From Bretschneidera sinensis (Eukaryota; Streptophyta; Magnoliopsida; Brassicales; Akaniaceae): a stretch of DNA of 64,000 bases. The translations under genes and the position numbers were made by a program. Location: the NCBI GenBank assembly GCA_023935145.1, contig CM043700.1, positions 31,311,001 through 31,375,000 on the forward strand. The letters are read 5' to 3'. Within the stretch, counting starts at the first letter, position 1; each line of letters begins with the position of its first letter. The notes beneath the pieces were generated by a model. It saw only the letters and a list, made by a program, of their open reading frames with translations, made no database searches and was not told the origin of the DNA. Shown in pieces: positions 1 through 11,280 of this stretch.

Positions 1-76
1 CTCGTACAACACACATAAAGACAAATGGTCAATTAATGAATTAATAACCATGTGTTTTTAAGAAGAAGAGAGGCTT

Positions 77-1006
77 GTGATGGAACTGGATGAGAGTGCA
101 ATGCTGGCTACTACTCGTGGGAATGACATATTAGAACCAACCTCGTTTGTTTATTATGAATCTAATATGGTTAATGTTAATATTAACACCTGGTGGATTG
201 ATTCTGGTTCTACAATCCATATTGCAAACTCTTTGCAGAGTATGCAAAACCTAAGGAAGCCAGTGGGAAGTGAGCAAAGCATCTTATCAGGCAACAAGAT
301 GGGCTCACATGTGGAGGCGATTGGAACTTGCATTTTAACTTTAAGTAGTGGCTTTATTTTAAATTAGAAAGGACCTTTTATGTACCAAGTTTCTCATGAA
401 ACTTGATTTCTGTTTCCAGACTTATACCATTTGGATATTCCTTTAATTTTCAAGACATATCTTTCAGTTTATTTTATAAAACTGATTGTGTTGGGAATGG
501 TATTTTGTCTGATAGTCTTTATCGTCTTTATTTACAAAATGATGCCACTTATAGTTCAATGCATGTTCACACTGACGTTAAAAGGTGTAATATTAACGAA
601 GACTCTTCTATCTTATGGCACCGGAGATTAGGACCTATCTCCATAGAAAAAAATTCAAAGATTAATGAATGGAGGGGTACTTAGTACTCTAGATTATACT
701 GATTTTGAGACTTGAGTGGACTGCATTAAGGGAAAGCAGACCAACAAGTCCAAGAAAGGTGCTAATAGGAGTTCAAACATATTAGAAATCATTCACACTG
801 ATATATGTTGTCCAGACACGGACGCACATGGTCAGAAATATTTCGTCATTTTTATCGATGATTGCTCACAATATATGTATATCTATTTGCTACATAAGAA
901 AAATGAAGCATTGGATGCCTTCAAAGTCTTTAAGGCTGAAGTTGAGAATCAATGCGGAAAGCAAATACAAATTGTGAGATCCGATAGAGTGAGAATATTA
1001 TGGTAG
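77..1006 (+). pseudogene. Ty1/copia pol remnant: protease, pre-integrase and integrase core, broken
   Basis: This is the upstream half of a decayed copia polyprotein whose 5' part lies off the left edge. An open stretch at 77-364 contains an aspartic-protease-like WWIDSGST motif. A stretch at 403-684 ends with the GAG-pre-integrase motif LWHRRLG. A stretch at 716-1006 holds the integrase core, with HTDICCP carrying one catalytic Asp and IVRSDR carrying the second. The three pieces are separated by stop codons or frameshifts, so no single polyprotein is encoded. The domain order protease-integrase-RT-RNase H is that of the copia superfamily. The element continues directly into the RT-bearing frame at 1083. 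Confidence 0.9.
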
Positions 1007-1082
1007 ATACACAGAAAGTGGACAAGCACCTGGTTTTTTTGCCAAGTTTCTTCAAGAACATAGGATTGTTACCCAATACACT

Positions 1083-2726
1083 ATGCCTGGTTCCCTAGAC
1101 CAGAATGGTGTTGCAGAAAGAAGAAACCGAACATTGAAGGACATTGTGCGGAGTATACTTAGCAACCCCAACCTTTCTACATCCTTGTGGACTGAAGCAC
1201 TAAAGACGGCTGCGTATATATTAAACCAAGTTCCAACCAAGGCTGTTTCCAAGACACCATTTGAATTATGGAAAGGTTGGGAACCGAGTTTGCGACATAT
1301 GTGCGTTTGGGGATGTCCGTCTGAGGTGAGGATTTATAACCCACAAGAGAAGAAACTGGATTTGAGGACCATTAGTGGGTATTTCGTTGGATATGCCGAA
1401 AATTCAAAGGGTTTCAGGTTTTATTGTCCAATTCATACTACTAGGATTGTGGAATCAAGAAACACTAAGTTTTTAGAGAATGACATGATCAGTGGGAAGG
1501 ATCGGTTCAGGAACTTAGTTCCTGCACATGATCATACAGAACCTGCACATGATCATACAGAATCTCAACCTTCATCAAATGATAGATTGGTTATAATTCA
1601 TAGCACGCCTCAAGTACAAGCTCGTGTTGACCAATCGATCATTGAGGTTCCACAAGCTGCTGACAACATTCTAATAGATCAAGTAGTTCAGGAAATATCA
1701 CAAGTTCCTAAACAACCAGTTAAACTACAAGCTCTCCTGGGAGACATTGGTACAACATTAAGAAAATCTACTAGAGTCAGGAGATCAACAATTATTAGTG
1801 ATTACATTGTGTACTTACAAGAATTTGAATATAATTTTGGAGCCGAAAATTATCCTGAAACATTTTCACAGGCTATGAGTTGCAAAGGGTCAACCTTGTG
1901 GCACGATGCCATGAAGGAAGAGACGAATTCCATGAAAAGCAACAGAGTCTGGGATCTTGTAGAGTTGCCTAATGGGGCGAAAGTCATTGGTTGCAAATGG
2001 GTCTTTAAGACCAAGAAAGATACATTAGGCAACATTGAGAGATACAAAGCGAGACTTGTTGTTAAGGGATTTACTCAAAAAGAAAGAATCGATTACACGG
2101 AGACTTTCTCTCTTGTATCTAAGAAAGATTCTCTTCGTATTATTTTGGCAGTAGTTGCTCATTTTGACCTTGAGCTGCAACAAATGAATGTGAAACCCGC
2201 ATTTCTTAATGGAGATTTGGAGGAGGAGGTTTATATGAAACAACCTGAAGGTTTCTCCTCTAATGATGGTGAGCATTTGGTTTGCAAGCTTAAGAAATCC
2301 ATATACGATTTAAAACAAATCCCCCGTCAATGGTATTTTAAATTCCATGAAGCAATTTCTTCATTCGATTTTGTTGAAAACCCCATGGATCAATGTATAT
2401 ACCAGAAGGTCAGTGGGACTAAAATTTGTTTTCTTATTTTATATATGGATGATATTTTACTTGCAACCAATAATAAGGGCTTGCTGCATGAGGTGAAACA
2501 ATTTCTCTCTAAAAATTTTGATATGAAAGATATAGGTGAGACATCTTACGTCATTGGCATTAAGATCCATAGAGATAGACCTCAAGGTGTTTTAGGTCAG
2601 TCACAAGAAACCTATATCAACAAAGTTTTAGAGAGATTTCGGATGATAGATTGTTCACCAAGTGTAGCTCCCATCGTGAAGGGTGATAGGTTCAATTTGA
2701 ACCAATGCCCGAAGAACGATTTTTAG
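1083..2726 (+). pseudogene. Ty1/copia integrase C-terminus plus reverse transcriptase, mutated
   Basis: A 547-codon open frame starts in the integrase catalytic region (QNGVAERRNRTL, with the catalytic Glu) and runs through the integrase tail into the reverse transcriptase (VIGCKWVFK, KARLVVKGFTQ, AFLNGDLEEEVYM, YMDDILLA). The YMDD box is intact at about 2443-2454. Motif A reads MNVKPAFLNG where the family has MDVK: codon 2187-2189 is Asn, so the first catalytic Asp is lost. The frame ends before the RNase H domain. The long frame suggests a fairly recent loss of function, but the element cannot encode an active enzyme as it stands. Confidence 0.93.
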
Positions 2727-3399
2727 AGGGAATCCATGAAGAACTATTCAATTTGAACAATCCATGAAGCCTTATGTATGCTCAGGTCTGCACTAGATCT
2801 GACATTGCATTTGCTGTAGGGATGCTAGGGTGATATCAGAGTAACCCAGGTATAGATCACTGGAGAGCTACAAAGAAAGTAATGAGGTATCTTCAAGGAA
2901 CTAAAGACTACAAGCTTATATATAGACAGACGGACAATCTAGATGTGATTGGCTACTCTGATTCAGACTTTGCTGGCTGTGTTGATTCACGTAAATCAAC
3001 ATCATGGTACATTTTTCTGATGGCCAGTGGAGCTGTTTCTTAGAGGAGTGTCAAGCAGACATTGACTGCTACTTCTACTATGGAAGCCGAGTTCGTCTCC
3101 TATTTTGATACCACTTCACATGGTGTATGACTTAGGAGTTTCATTTCTGGGCTTAGAATCATGGATTCTATATCTAGGCCATTGAGAATTTTTTTATGGC
3201 TAAGAATAATAAAAGTCGAAGTCGAAGTAAACACATCAACGTTAAGTATTTAGCCATAAGAGAACGTGTAAAAGAAAAGAAAGTGGTCATTGAACGCATT
3301 AGCACTGAATTGATGATCGATGATCCTTTGACTAAAAGCATGCCGCCTCTGAAATTCAAGGATCATGTAGAGAAAATGGGACTTGGTTCCATTTTGTAA
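2727..3399 (+). pseudogene. Ty1/copia RNase H domain, stop-ridden
   Basis: Continues the element above. Pieces such as SDFAGCVDSRKSTS and TSTMEAEFVS are typical of copia RNase H, but stops and frameshifts interrupt them. The last piece, 3196-3399, encodes the usual polyprotein end (DPLTKSMPPLKFKDHVEKMGLGSI) and closes with a stop at 3397-3399. From 3400 to 3695 follows a non-coding stretch ending in a purine-rich AAGTGGGAGAA just before the 3' LTR, the expected polypurine tract. Confidence 0.88.
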
Positions 3400-3695
3400 G
3401 TGTATACATACAGTTTATTAATGAAACTCTTACATATTTAGATGTTTTCTCATATTTATGTGCACCTTAATTTCTTTGAAAAAATTCATCTGTAAAGGAC
3501 CAAGAATAAACATAGGGCTTATTCATTAAGAAATGTTACCACATGAAGAATAATACTTGAAGAACTAAATGCATCGTAATACATGGAAGGTAATACTCAA
3601 TCTTAGAGGACTTATCGCCATGATTCATGTACTTACTTCTTAAAAATACATCAATGGGTTTAAGTTAGGTTAAACATATGGACCAAGTGGGAGAA

Positions 3696-4399
3696 TGTAA
3701 TAAATTCATGATGGTCATTAAGTGGAGGCCATTTCAATATGGTGGAGTCAATTGTGGCCATTAAGTGAAGGCCATTAAACTCCACAAAGAATTAACTGTG
3801 GCCAAATATATTCAAGCATTAATTGTGGCAATTAAATGAAGGTAGATGTAATAAATTCAAGCATTAATTGTGGCAATTAAATGGAGGCAATTATGTTCCA
3901 CTAAGAATTAATTGTGGCCAAATTAATTCAATTATTCTTAGTGCATTTCTCCTATAAATAGGATAACCATAGAGTATAAGAAAGAGTGTTAGAGAGAAAA
4001 CTAAAGTGTATGCTTAAGGAATGTTGGTTCATATTCTCAATGGTTGTATTGAGAGTATAAGGTATATGTAACCAACCTATATATGGTCCATGTTTAACCC
4101 TTTGGCCATCCATTGATTGTGGTAACAAACGTATGGAATACGGACGGACGTTCTTAATGGAAGAACATGTATAAATACAGGTTTGGTCCCTAGACTTAGG
4201 ATTACTCATTTTTCTTTCATACACCATCAATTGAAGAGAGTTCTGAGAGTCTAGAAGAACCAATATCGAGAGAATAACGGATTGTGTAAGTGAAAAGCTT
4301 CAATGGCTGGAGGTATGTTTACGGTTTTTATAATCCCGCATTTAATCTATATGCTATTTAAGTTGTTTAGCATGTTTAGATTATATTTAAATTCTTACA
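3696..4399 (+). repeat. 3' LTR of the left-edge copia element
   Basis: Starts TGTAATAA directly after the polypurine tract and probably ends TTCTTACA, a near-perfect inverted match of the start, giving about 704 bp. It holds a TATAAATA box at 3953-3960. Upstream of it is a set of imperfect repeats built on AATTAATTGTGGC and AATTAAATGGAGGC (about 3740-3920). The 5' LTR is outside the window, so the ends and the 5-bp target duplication cannot be confirmed. Confidence 0.78.
3953..3960 (+). promoter_or_regulatory. TATA box inside the copia LTR
   Basis: TATAAATA in the middle of the LTR, where the U3/R boundary is expected. This is motif and position only; no transcript evidence. Confidence 0.5.
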
Positions 4400-4719
4400 A
4401 TATGAGCATATAGATAACTGAAAAATTGAATATTGGTCAGAAGTAAAAGTGGGAAAGAAAACATCCATCAACGCAAATCAAGCAAAAAGGATTGAACATA
4501 GGTCAACTAAGAAGCCATAAATACTAGTAATGATGCATCTGAACTTAAACTTCAAACCATTTAAAAGCTAAAGAAAGAGACAAGTTCTGAAGAAAGAGGA
4601 ACTCATAATCTAAATGGCATAGATTCCAGGTTTACTGACCTTTCCCGCTAAAGAGGCCTGATCTTCCCCAACGGTTCAAAAAAAAAAGGACAAAACTACC
4701 AAAAGTTGTAATTTATTTC
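4400..4719. other. Intergenic spacer, nothing recognised
   Basis: About 320 bp of AT-rich DNA between the copia LTR and the hAT-like MITE. No open frame or repeat structure was recognised. Confidence 0.5.
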
Positions 4720-4727
4720 CAAGGAAA

Positions 4728-5106
4728 TAGGGCTGGAATCGAGCCGAGCTTTTATCGAGCAATTCGAGCTCGAGCTCGGTCAAGCTCGGCTCGAACTTGA
4801 AAATTATACTCAAATACCTTAAGGTTCGGCTTGAAAGGCTCTCCTTATCGAACTCGAGTCGAGCCGAGCTCGAACAAATATTTATTTATTAAAATTATAG
4901 TTTAGGTTCGAACTCGAAAGGACAATCCAAAACTCAAGCTCAAGCTCGGACTCGAATATGCTTGTTTGTTATCGAGCTTGAGCCATCATAAAATTTATCG
5001 AACGTGAGTCCAATTTTCGAGCTCGATTTGAACTTGAGCTCGAGCCTGTTCATTTAAATCGAGCCAAGCTCAAATACCTTTGTATTCGGGTTCAAGTCCA
5101 CCGCTA
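4728..5106. mobile_element. GAGCTCG-rich non-autonomous hAT-like element with perfect 8-bp TSD
   Basis: A 379-bp element flanked by a perfect 8-bp direct repeat CAAGGAAA (4720-4727 and 5107-5114). Its ends form imperfect inverted repeats: TAGGGCTGGAATCGAGCC at the left, and TAGCGGTGGACTTGAACCC as the reverse complement of the right end. An 8-bp duplication with TAG...CTA ends is the hAT superfamily signature. The interior is filled with variants of GAGCTCGAGCTCG and its complement, which makes it locally GC-rich and strongly self-complementary. No transposase is present. Confidence 0.85.
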
Positions 5107-5344
5107 CAAGGAAATGACCAGGTGGATCACACTTCTGTTAAATAATACAAAGTTGTAATCACAATTGAGCTAGCAATCTATGGTTCAAATAACCTTCCAC
5201 ATAATAAGATAGGTGTAAATAGGAAACCATTAGTATGCATATACAAACTACCATTAATCACATGATCCAAAGAACCTAATTTTAATACAATCTGCGCCCT
5301 ATTGAACCAGAGAAGGATTGAGTAGAACATAATGCTTTACATTT

Positions 5345-5434
5345 TCTTTTGTTACATTGACGGGAAGGGGAATCAAACCTATATCTCTTATATGGAGAAC
5401 CTAGAAATAATCACTGGGCCAAGAATGGTTATGT
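5345..5434 (-). mobile_element. tRNA-derived SINE with about 12-bp TSD
   Basis: On the minus strand there is an A-box-like TTGGCCCAGTGATTA (5408-5422) and a B-box-like GGTTTGATTCC (5369-5379), spaced as in a tRNA-derived RNA polymerase III promoter. The unit is bounded by the direct repeat TGCTTTACATTT (5333-5344 and 5435-5446), as expected of a LINE-mobilised SINE. At only 90 bp it is short, and the tail is AT-rich rather than a clean poly-A. It is not a functional tRNA because the cloverleaf arms do not pair. Confidence 0.7.
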
Positions 5435-5446
5435 TGCTTTACATTT

Positions 5447-5820
5447 CTATTTAAATTAAATGATGACTCGTCTTGGGGTCAAATGTCTGATCCTGTCATC
5501 AAAGCAAAACAGTTCATCCATTCCTAAAGATAATAATTAGTTCCATATTGCAAGTAACAACATATATCAAATTTGCTTGATACTTCATGCTCACAAATTT
5601 ATAAGAGGAGAAAGTTTCGAATCTCAATTGATGTATTTTATCGAGAAAAAAAGATACTACAACGCGATGGAAAATGGATAACAATTAATTCTAATTTTCC
5701 GCAATGAGGCATGAGTTCTGCAAAAGGTCTAATAATCATGCTTCATTTCTATCCCTGTGGTTTAAATTTCACAAAACAAATAACCAAGACCGAAACAAAC
5801 TATACAGAGAAGGTTTGATG
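5447..5820 (-). other. Probable 3' UTR of the repeat-protein gene
   Basis: Lies immediately downstream (minus strand) of the stop codon of the ERAKEEIEAV-repeat gene. No other coding signal is visible. The polyadenylation site was not located with confidence. Confidence 0.4.
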
Positions 5821-7873
5821 TTAATCTCTCTTACTGCCCGAAGGAGAACATACCTTTTCCAAGCATCTACCGATAGAAGATCTGAAACCCCTTTCCTTCT
5901 TGGGTGAGGAAACAGAATTGCTGGATTCTTTCTTAGGGCGAATTGCTTCAACAACAGCCTCAATTTCTTCCTTTGCTCGTTGGAAAACACTCGGTCCTTT
6001 AACTTCATTAATTGGGGTGCTCTTATCAACATAGTCACTCATTCCATGAGTTTCTTTATGATGAATTCGGGTTGGCTTCTTGTTCTGCAAGACTGCTTCA
6101 ATCTCTTCCTTAGCTCTTTCAATCAGATTCGGCACCTTCACATCCTTTTCTACTAGAATCAAAAAAAAAAGAGAGAGAGAGAGAAAGGTTGAAGCAAAGT
6201 ACTAAGAAAACATGTGACAAACAACATAGTATGATTGCTAAGATTAAACAAGTTCTAAACACAACACAATATTGGGAGAAAATATCTAATGATCTCCAAG
6301 AGCACAAAAATGTGCAATGAAGTATGAACACCTTCCTGAGGAACGACGTGTTTGTTTTTCTTCAAAACCAGGCGCCTATTTTAACGTGGTGGGAGTCAAC
6401 CTTTTTTGTGCATATGGGAGAACAAATAATAAAAGAAGAGTGATACTCTAATATTGCCTAGAAATTATTGTTCTGAAATCCGCTAATACACAGTTTTGAG
6501 TTTACTATATCAATCAACTAACATAAAAAATATTGATTGTGGGCTTAGCCTAAAGGTTACATCTTCCTCCTTATGGGGGAAATGTCCGTTCGATCAAGTT
6601 ACCGTAATCAATCAAAAAAGAAAAGAAAAAACAAACAAACACCAGAAATAAAGAACCTGGTTTTTCCACTTTGGACTCCACCTTCACTGATTGATCTCTG
6701 AAAATAAAAATATCAATGAAAGTCCAAATCAATCCCCCCATATATCTTAATTTTCTATTCAATGGAGAGCAAGCATATTAAAAACCTTTTTTCCTGATCA
6801 GTTTGAGATTCTTTCTTGTGACGGACTGCCTCAACAAGAGCCTCAATCTCCTCCTTTGCTCGCTCAAACACATTAGGTGCTTTGATATCACCTAATGGGG
6901 TCTTCTCATCAATTGCATCACGCATTCCATGAGTTTCCTTGTAATGGTTATGTGTGTGCATTACTGCCTCAATCTCTTCCTTCGCCCTTTCAAATATATT
7001 TGGTGCTTTTACAGTCTCATCTGCCAACCATTTTGACATATAAGATGCACAATGCTCATTGCCGCTCATATATTTCAATGGAATAAATTTCATTTTTGGA
7101 CAAACTCAATGGAGTAATTTCTCTAAATACAAAACAGTGAAACACAATGCCATTGCCAACAATAAAGGGTATAAGACCCGAGAGCAAGAGAGGAAAATTT
7201 CTTGTCTAGACCTAGGAATTTTCTTGGACCAAAAGTAATTTCTACCATAAGATGGAAAGAGAGGTTGGAGAAATTTTCTTTTTCTCTCTCTCCAACGGTG
7301 AAAAGTATTTTGGTCCAAAAAATCTATGGACGAAGTGCAGGCAAGAATCTCTCTGGAAAGAGAGATGGCCACGCCTTGACACTGTTTTATGATGCAAGAA
7401 TGATTAAATTGTGGCCAGTGAGAAAGTAATGTAATTTCAAGTAAAACATAGAGGAAGAAACATATCTGCTTCTCTAATAAACTGCAAAAAAGAAGAAATT
7501 ATAATGTTCAATTCTCGTGTTTTCTCCATAATCAAACGAAGCATCACATATTGAGAGTTCATTTTCTTTTCAAATCTTTTCCTCTGTTTTCTCACCAACC
7601 AAACAAAATATATGAGTATAAATGTCAAATCATACCTCAAAAAAACAATGATAATTTCAATGGTACATCAAAATATATCAAGAAGACATACAAAGGCGTA
7701 AATTTGAGAAGTTTACTACGAGTAACCATGAGTAAATCCACAAATACACTAAAAGTACTTTGTCAATCTAAAATCTTAAGAGTACCAAAATCAGACATGT
7801 TATTGGTGAATGAGTAAAAGAGAAAAACCGTACCTGAAAGAGATTGGGTTGGGACTGGTTTTGATTCAGCCAT
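5821..7873 (-). CDS. Uncharacterised protein with four ERAKEEIEAV repeats
   Basis: A four-exon gene: 7834-7873, 6786-7020, 6657-6697 and 5821-6152. All introns are GT-AG, the total is 648 nt, and the product is 215 aa. The start is the first ATG of a short exon encoding MAESKPVPTQSLS; splicing to exon 2 creates Asp14. The protein carries four copies of [K-x-P-N/S-hydrophobic-F/I-E/Q-R-A-K-E-E-I-E-A-V/L] at about residues 17-33, 59-75, 110-126 and 156-172. They form two pairs, each joined by a linker with KETHGM (41-46 and 138-143) and a TP dipeptide. Each pair sits on one large exon, so an exon duplication is likely. The repeats look like amphipathic charged helices. The C-terminus is basic and Ser-rich, with two Cys. 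There is no signal peptide or membrane segment. I do not recognise the family and assign no function. Confidence 0.82.
7131..7389. mobile_element. Candidate fold-back MITE in intron 1 of the repeat-protein gene
   Basis: A roughly 260-bp imperfect palindrome. The outer ends match as AAAACAGTG at the left and CACTGTTTT at the right. An inner pair is TTGGACCAAAAGTA (7223-7236) against TATTTTGGTCCAA (about 7307-7319), and the centre pairs GGTTGGAGA with TCTCTCCAAC. No convincing target duplication was found, so the superfamily is undecided. Confidence 0.5.
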
Positions 7874-8930
7874 CAAAGATTGTAACTTTGTAGAATTAGA
7901 GAGAAACAGAAACTATTTCGTTGGATTTGATAATGGGATGTGCTGATGTGACTTTGGATCAGATGCGGTAGTTCGCGTACGCACAGCGGAGAGATTGGAA
8001 ACAAGGTTGTCTGCCACAGCGGAGAGTTTGACCCACTTCAAAATTGTATGAAGGACTCAATACTCTGCGGTCATGAGGATTGTGAATATTGAACAAATCA
8101 ATCATAACCTGCCAAGTGTACTCCGCTTTTTTAGAACATGACCATTAGCGTACTACGAGCCCATTGAGTTATCAAAAGACAAGCTGGGCCCATCTAAGGC
8201 CCTACCTTTGGGCTTTTGGTTGCCCAAATATATCTACAGAGCTTCAGAAGTTTGGAAGGGAAATTGTATTTGTTTGACAAATTTTAGGATGAATATATGT
8301 ATATTGAGGATTGTGATCTTACATAAATTGTACTAGGTAGTGAAAATTAGATGATTAATTCAATAAAATCATTAATTTAAATTTTAGAGATTTTTTTTAT
8401 GATATTGAATCAATCAATAATTGAAAAAATGTTCTCGAATACCGTTGGAATTAGCTCTATGATATTTACATTATGACATCGGCTTTATTACCCTTTTCCT
8501 GCCAGGCCATCCTCACGTACTGCTCATGTACTTGAAGAGGGCCCAACTTAAAACTGTATGTACTTTTTTCATTAAGTATTATCGAAAATGTAAAGAGGAA
8601 ACCAACCATAAAAATGTTGTGCCATTTTTTATGCACCGTCTATCCGGGCATTGGGTGGCTCTGTAAACAACAACTTTACTTTTTTAAAATATTTAAAATT
8701 TGTTGATAGGTAGTATAATCAAAATCATTGATTTCAATTTTAGTTAAAGTGACACATCATGTCATCATGAACATGATCGACCTCGGACAATCTTAAAGAT
8801 TCATTTTCATATAATGCTGCGTGATTTCTTTGGAAAATTGAAATGAGTGTCTGACTCAAAGTTATCAAGCACTAGCAATATTATTTAGGGTATGGTTAGA
8901 CATTTTTGTTGAAATGTTGAGAAGTGGCAC
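7874..8930. other. Upstream region of the repeat-protein gene; otherwise nothing recognised
   Basis: Holds the presumed promoter and 5' UTR of the minus-strand gene starting at 7873. The remainder is AT-rich with no recognisable coding content. Confidence 0.4.
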
Positions 8931-8939
8931 AATTAAGTT

Positions 8940-9626
8940 CTTATGACACCAAAACATATTATGATATTAAGCGCTTATTTCGTTGGGCGTACATTTTTTA
9001 CTTCCGGGCATACACTCACACTCGAGGCGTACGTATTTTGCTTTCTGGCGTATGCTTACACCAGAGACATACGTCTTTTACTCTAAGACGTACACTTTTG
9101 ACGCTTAGTGATCGGAGAGTACGCCTTGTTGAAGTTTTTTTAGAAACTTTTAAAATAAGAAAAAGTTCAAGTTTAAGACTTGAACCCATGTTAAAATGAG
9201 TAAGAATACAAACCTTAACTGTTAAGCTAGTTGTTCTTAGAGTTATATCATTGTGTTTCATAAGTATTTATCACATGTTATATGGTTTAATAATAACTAC
9301 AAACTATTTAGTTAATTATTTACAAATTACAATAATACAAAAAAAAATTATATATAATGTATATATAAATATTTTTAAATTCTAATTATAATTTATTTGT
9401 TCTAAAGAGTTAATAAAGGTATTAAAGTTTGTTAAACATTAATTTATATATTTTTTAATTTATATATTTATATTTATATAATTTTAATTAATTAATTTTT
9501 ATAATTTTATTAGAATTTTGAAACATCCCAATGTTTCAAAAGGTTTATATCCCAAAGCGTAAAAGTTTACGTCTCGTCTCACTAAAACAAAACGTTTCGT
9601 CCAATGCCTTCGTCACTTAAAACACA
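8940..9626 (+). repeat. Degenerate hAT-like repeat, GCGTACG family, copy A
   Basis: The left part carries a run of variants of GGCGTACGTTTTTA (8985-9120). The middle is very AT-rich. The right part carries GTTTCAAAAG, TACGTCTCGTCTCACT and AAACGTTTCGTC, ending CACTTAAAACAC. The same order of motifs occurs in the better-preserved copy at 20995-21486. The left terminus and target duplication are not clear. Confidence 0.45.
9165..9240 (-). repeat. Possible tRNA-derived SINE fragment
   Basis: On the minus strand TAGCTTAACAGTTAAGG (9213-9230) resembles a polymerase III A box and GGGTTCAAGTC (9177-9187) a B box, at tRNA-like spacing. It lies inside repeat copy A. No flanking duplication was found, so this rests on motif match only. 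Confidence 0.35.
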
Positions 9627-9639
9627 TATTCTGATTAAA

Positions 9640-10804
9640 ATATGATATTAAAACACGTAAAAGAAAAGAAATCCTTAGGATTGACTGCTTTTTCAGGTTC
9701 CAAATTGAACAACAGATTGAGGTGAATTAGCTGGAGGCAACTTATTTTGGAACTCGTCAACCGAGTTTTCTTGAATCTTCTCCCTTTTTGGTCTACTTTG
9801 CCTTTCTGATATTCATTGCACAATTGTGCGTTGGTCTTCGATTTAGGTCTCTTGGAATCTTCTCTCTTGTGAAAAGAAGTTTTTTAGTAACAAAAATGAA
9901 AATATATGTGCATGGAAAATGTTTTGTATTTTCCTTTTATCTTTTAGTGGTTAGAAATTTTGTAGGAACGAAACTGGAGATTTTTCTGACACCTTTTAAG
10001 TCTTTTGAGTGTGCATACAAACTTTTCCGACTGTGTAGTTTCCTATCGTTTTCCCGTTCTTCACCAAACATGTGATACTTTTGTTATTGCATGTTGGCCC
10101 AAGAAAATCTGAAAAATAACTACGACGTACTAAAAGGCCATATTCCCTGTTGATTTAAATGAGCATGATGAATTTGTGGTAGGCCATCACTGGACGAGTT
10201 GGAATATGATTAGTTCTTTGCAATGTGTGTTTGATTTTTTTTTTTTCCAAAATGGTTTTCTCATTTTAGTGATATAACTTACCTTTAAGTTTAGTCACCC
10301 ACACAACAACTTATTTTGTTTATAAGAGAATTTTTGGACTAATGAATCTTACTTTAGACTTCAATACAATCAAATGTATTTATCATCGAATAATAACTAT
10401 TGAATAAAAAACTGTCAGTTTTTTCAAAATAATTACTTCGTATTAGATAATATAAAAGTATGCTCGATCTTTCTCATCTCATAACTTCTCAAATTTTGAG
10501 AGGAGACGAACGCTATTGCCACAAAGCAATGACTATTTCACAATATTTTACTCATGTTGATGTATATTATACTATGTATTTGCACTTTTGTACTACTTAT
10601 TATGTAATGCAGCCCTAAGGGTAGATTAGTCCTTATGTAATTACTATTTGCTCTATAATAAGATTCTTAACCCTACTTAGGGTTAAGCCTTCAACAAATA
10701 TTCAATTCCAACTCCATTTCTTATTTAAGAAAGAATCATAATTATCTTTCATTAGTAGACAAGGATTGTTGTAAAAGTAGCCAATGATGCACTGATAAAA
10801 TTTT
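9640..10804. other. Intergenic, no supported gene
   Basis: Contains a 95-codon open frame (9788-10075) with no recognisable domain, which I treat as chance. Otherwise AT-rich spacer. Confidence 0.4.
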
Positions 10805-11074
10805 GGGAAAATTATGTTATAACTCATGAGATTTGGTCAATTTTTCAATTAACCCATGAGTTTTTAATTTGCTTAAATCAATCATTCATATTTTGATATT
10901 GCCTCAATCAAAGCTTTTTTTCTCTATTTTAATCTTTTCTTCTCTGTTTTCACTTGCCAAAAAGTGAAGAAAAACCTTGATTGAGGCAATGCCAAAACGT
11001 GAAGGGTCAAATTAAAAATTCAGAGGTTAATTAGAACATTGAATAAACTTCAAGGGTTATAACATAATTTTTCC
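10805..11074. mobile_element. Fold-back MITE, about 270 bp
   Basis: The two halves are inverted copies of each other over nearly the whole length. The left half opens GGGAAAATTATGTTATAAC and the right half closes GGTTATAACATAATTTTTCC. Internally ATTGCCTCAATCAAAGC pairs with CTTGATTGAGGCAATGCC. Arms are about 115 bp with a short loop. The flanks TTTT and TAAAA do not give an unambiguous target duplication. No coding capacity. Confidence 0.75.
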
Positions 11075-11280
11075 TAAAACTTTTTTTAATAGAGGTTTGT
11101 AAAGATTTGATTTGTCAAACTGATTGATATAAATAAAAAGCAAAGAATAAAAAAGGTTTTGTTGTATATTAAAAACAAATGAGGAAAAAAATATAAAAGA
11201 TCTTATTTATAAGAAAAATCTATGTATGAGAAAAGTCTTAAATACTTTGATATATAAATATTCAATACATATTTTCTCTC

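Noticed and set aside
3952..4263. Minus-strand 103-codon frame in the copia LTR
   Set aside because: Lies wholly in LTR DNA and has no domain.
6119..6331. Minus-strand frame extending upstream of exon 4 of the repeat-protein gene
   Set aside because: It reads through intron 3 sequence; the acceptor at 6153 and the frame join to exon 3 give the coherent repeat protein.
9788..10075. A 95-codon open frame starting MVYFAFLIF
   Set aside because: No recognisable domain, no splice-supported extension and a composition expected of T-rich DNA; treated as chance.
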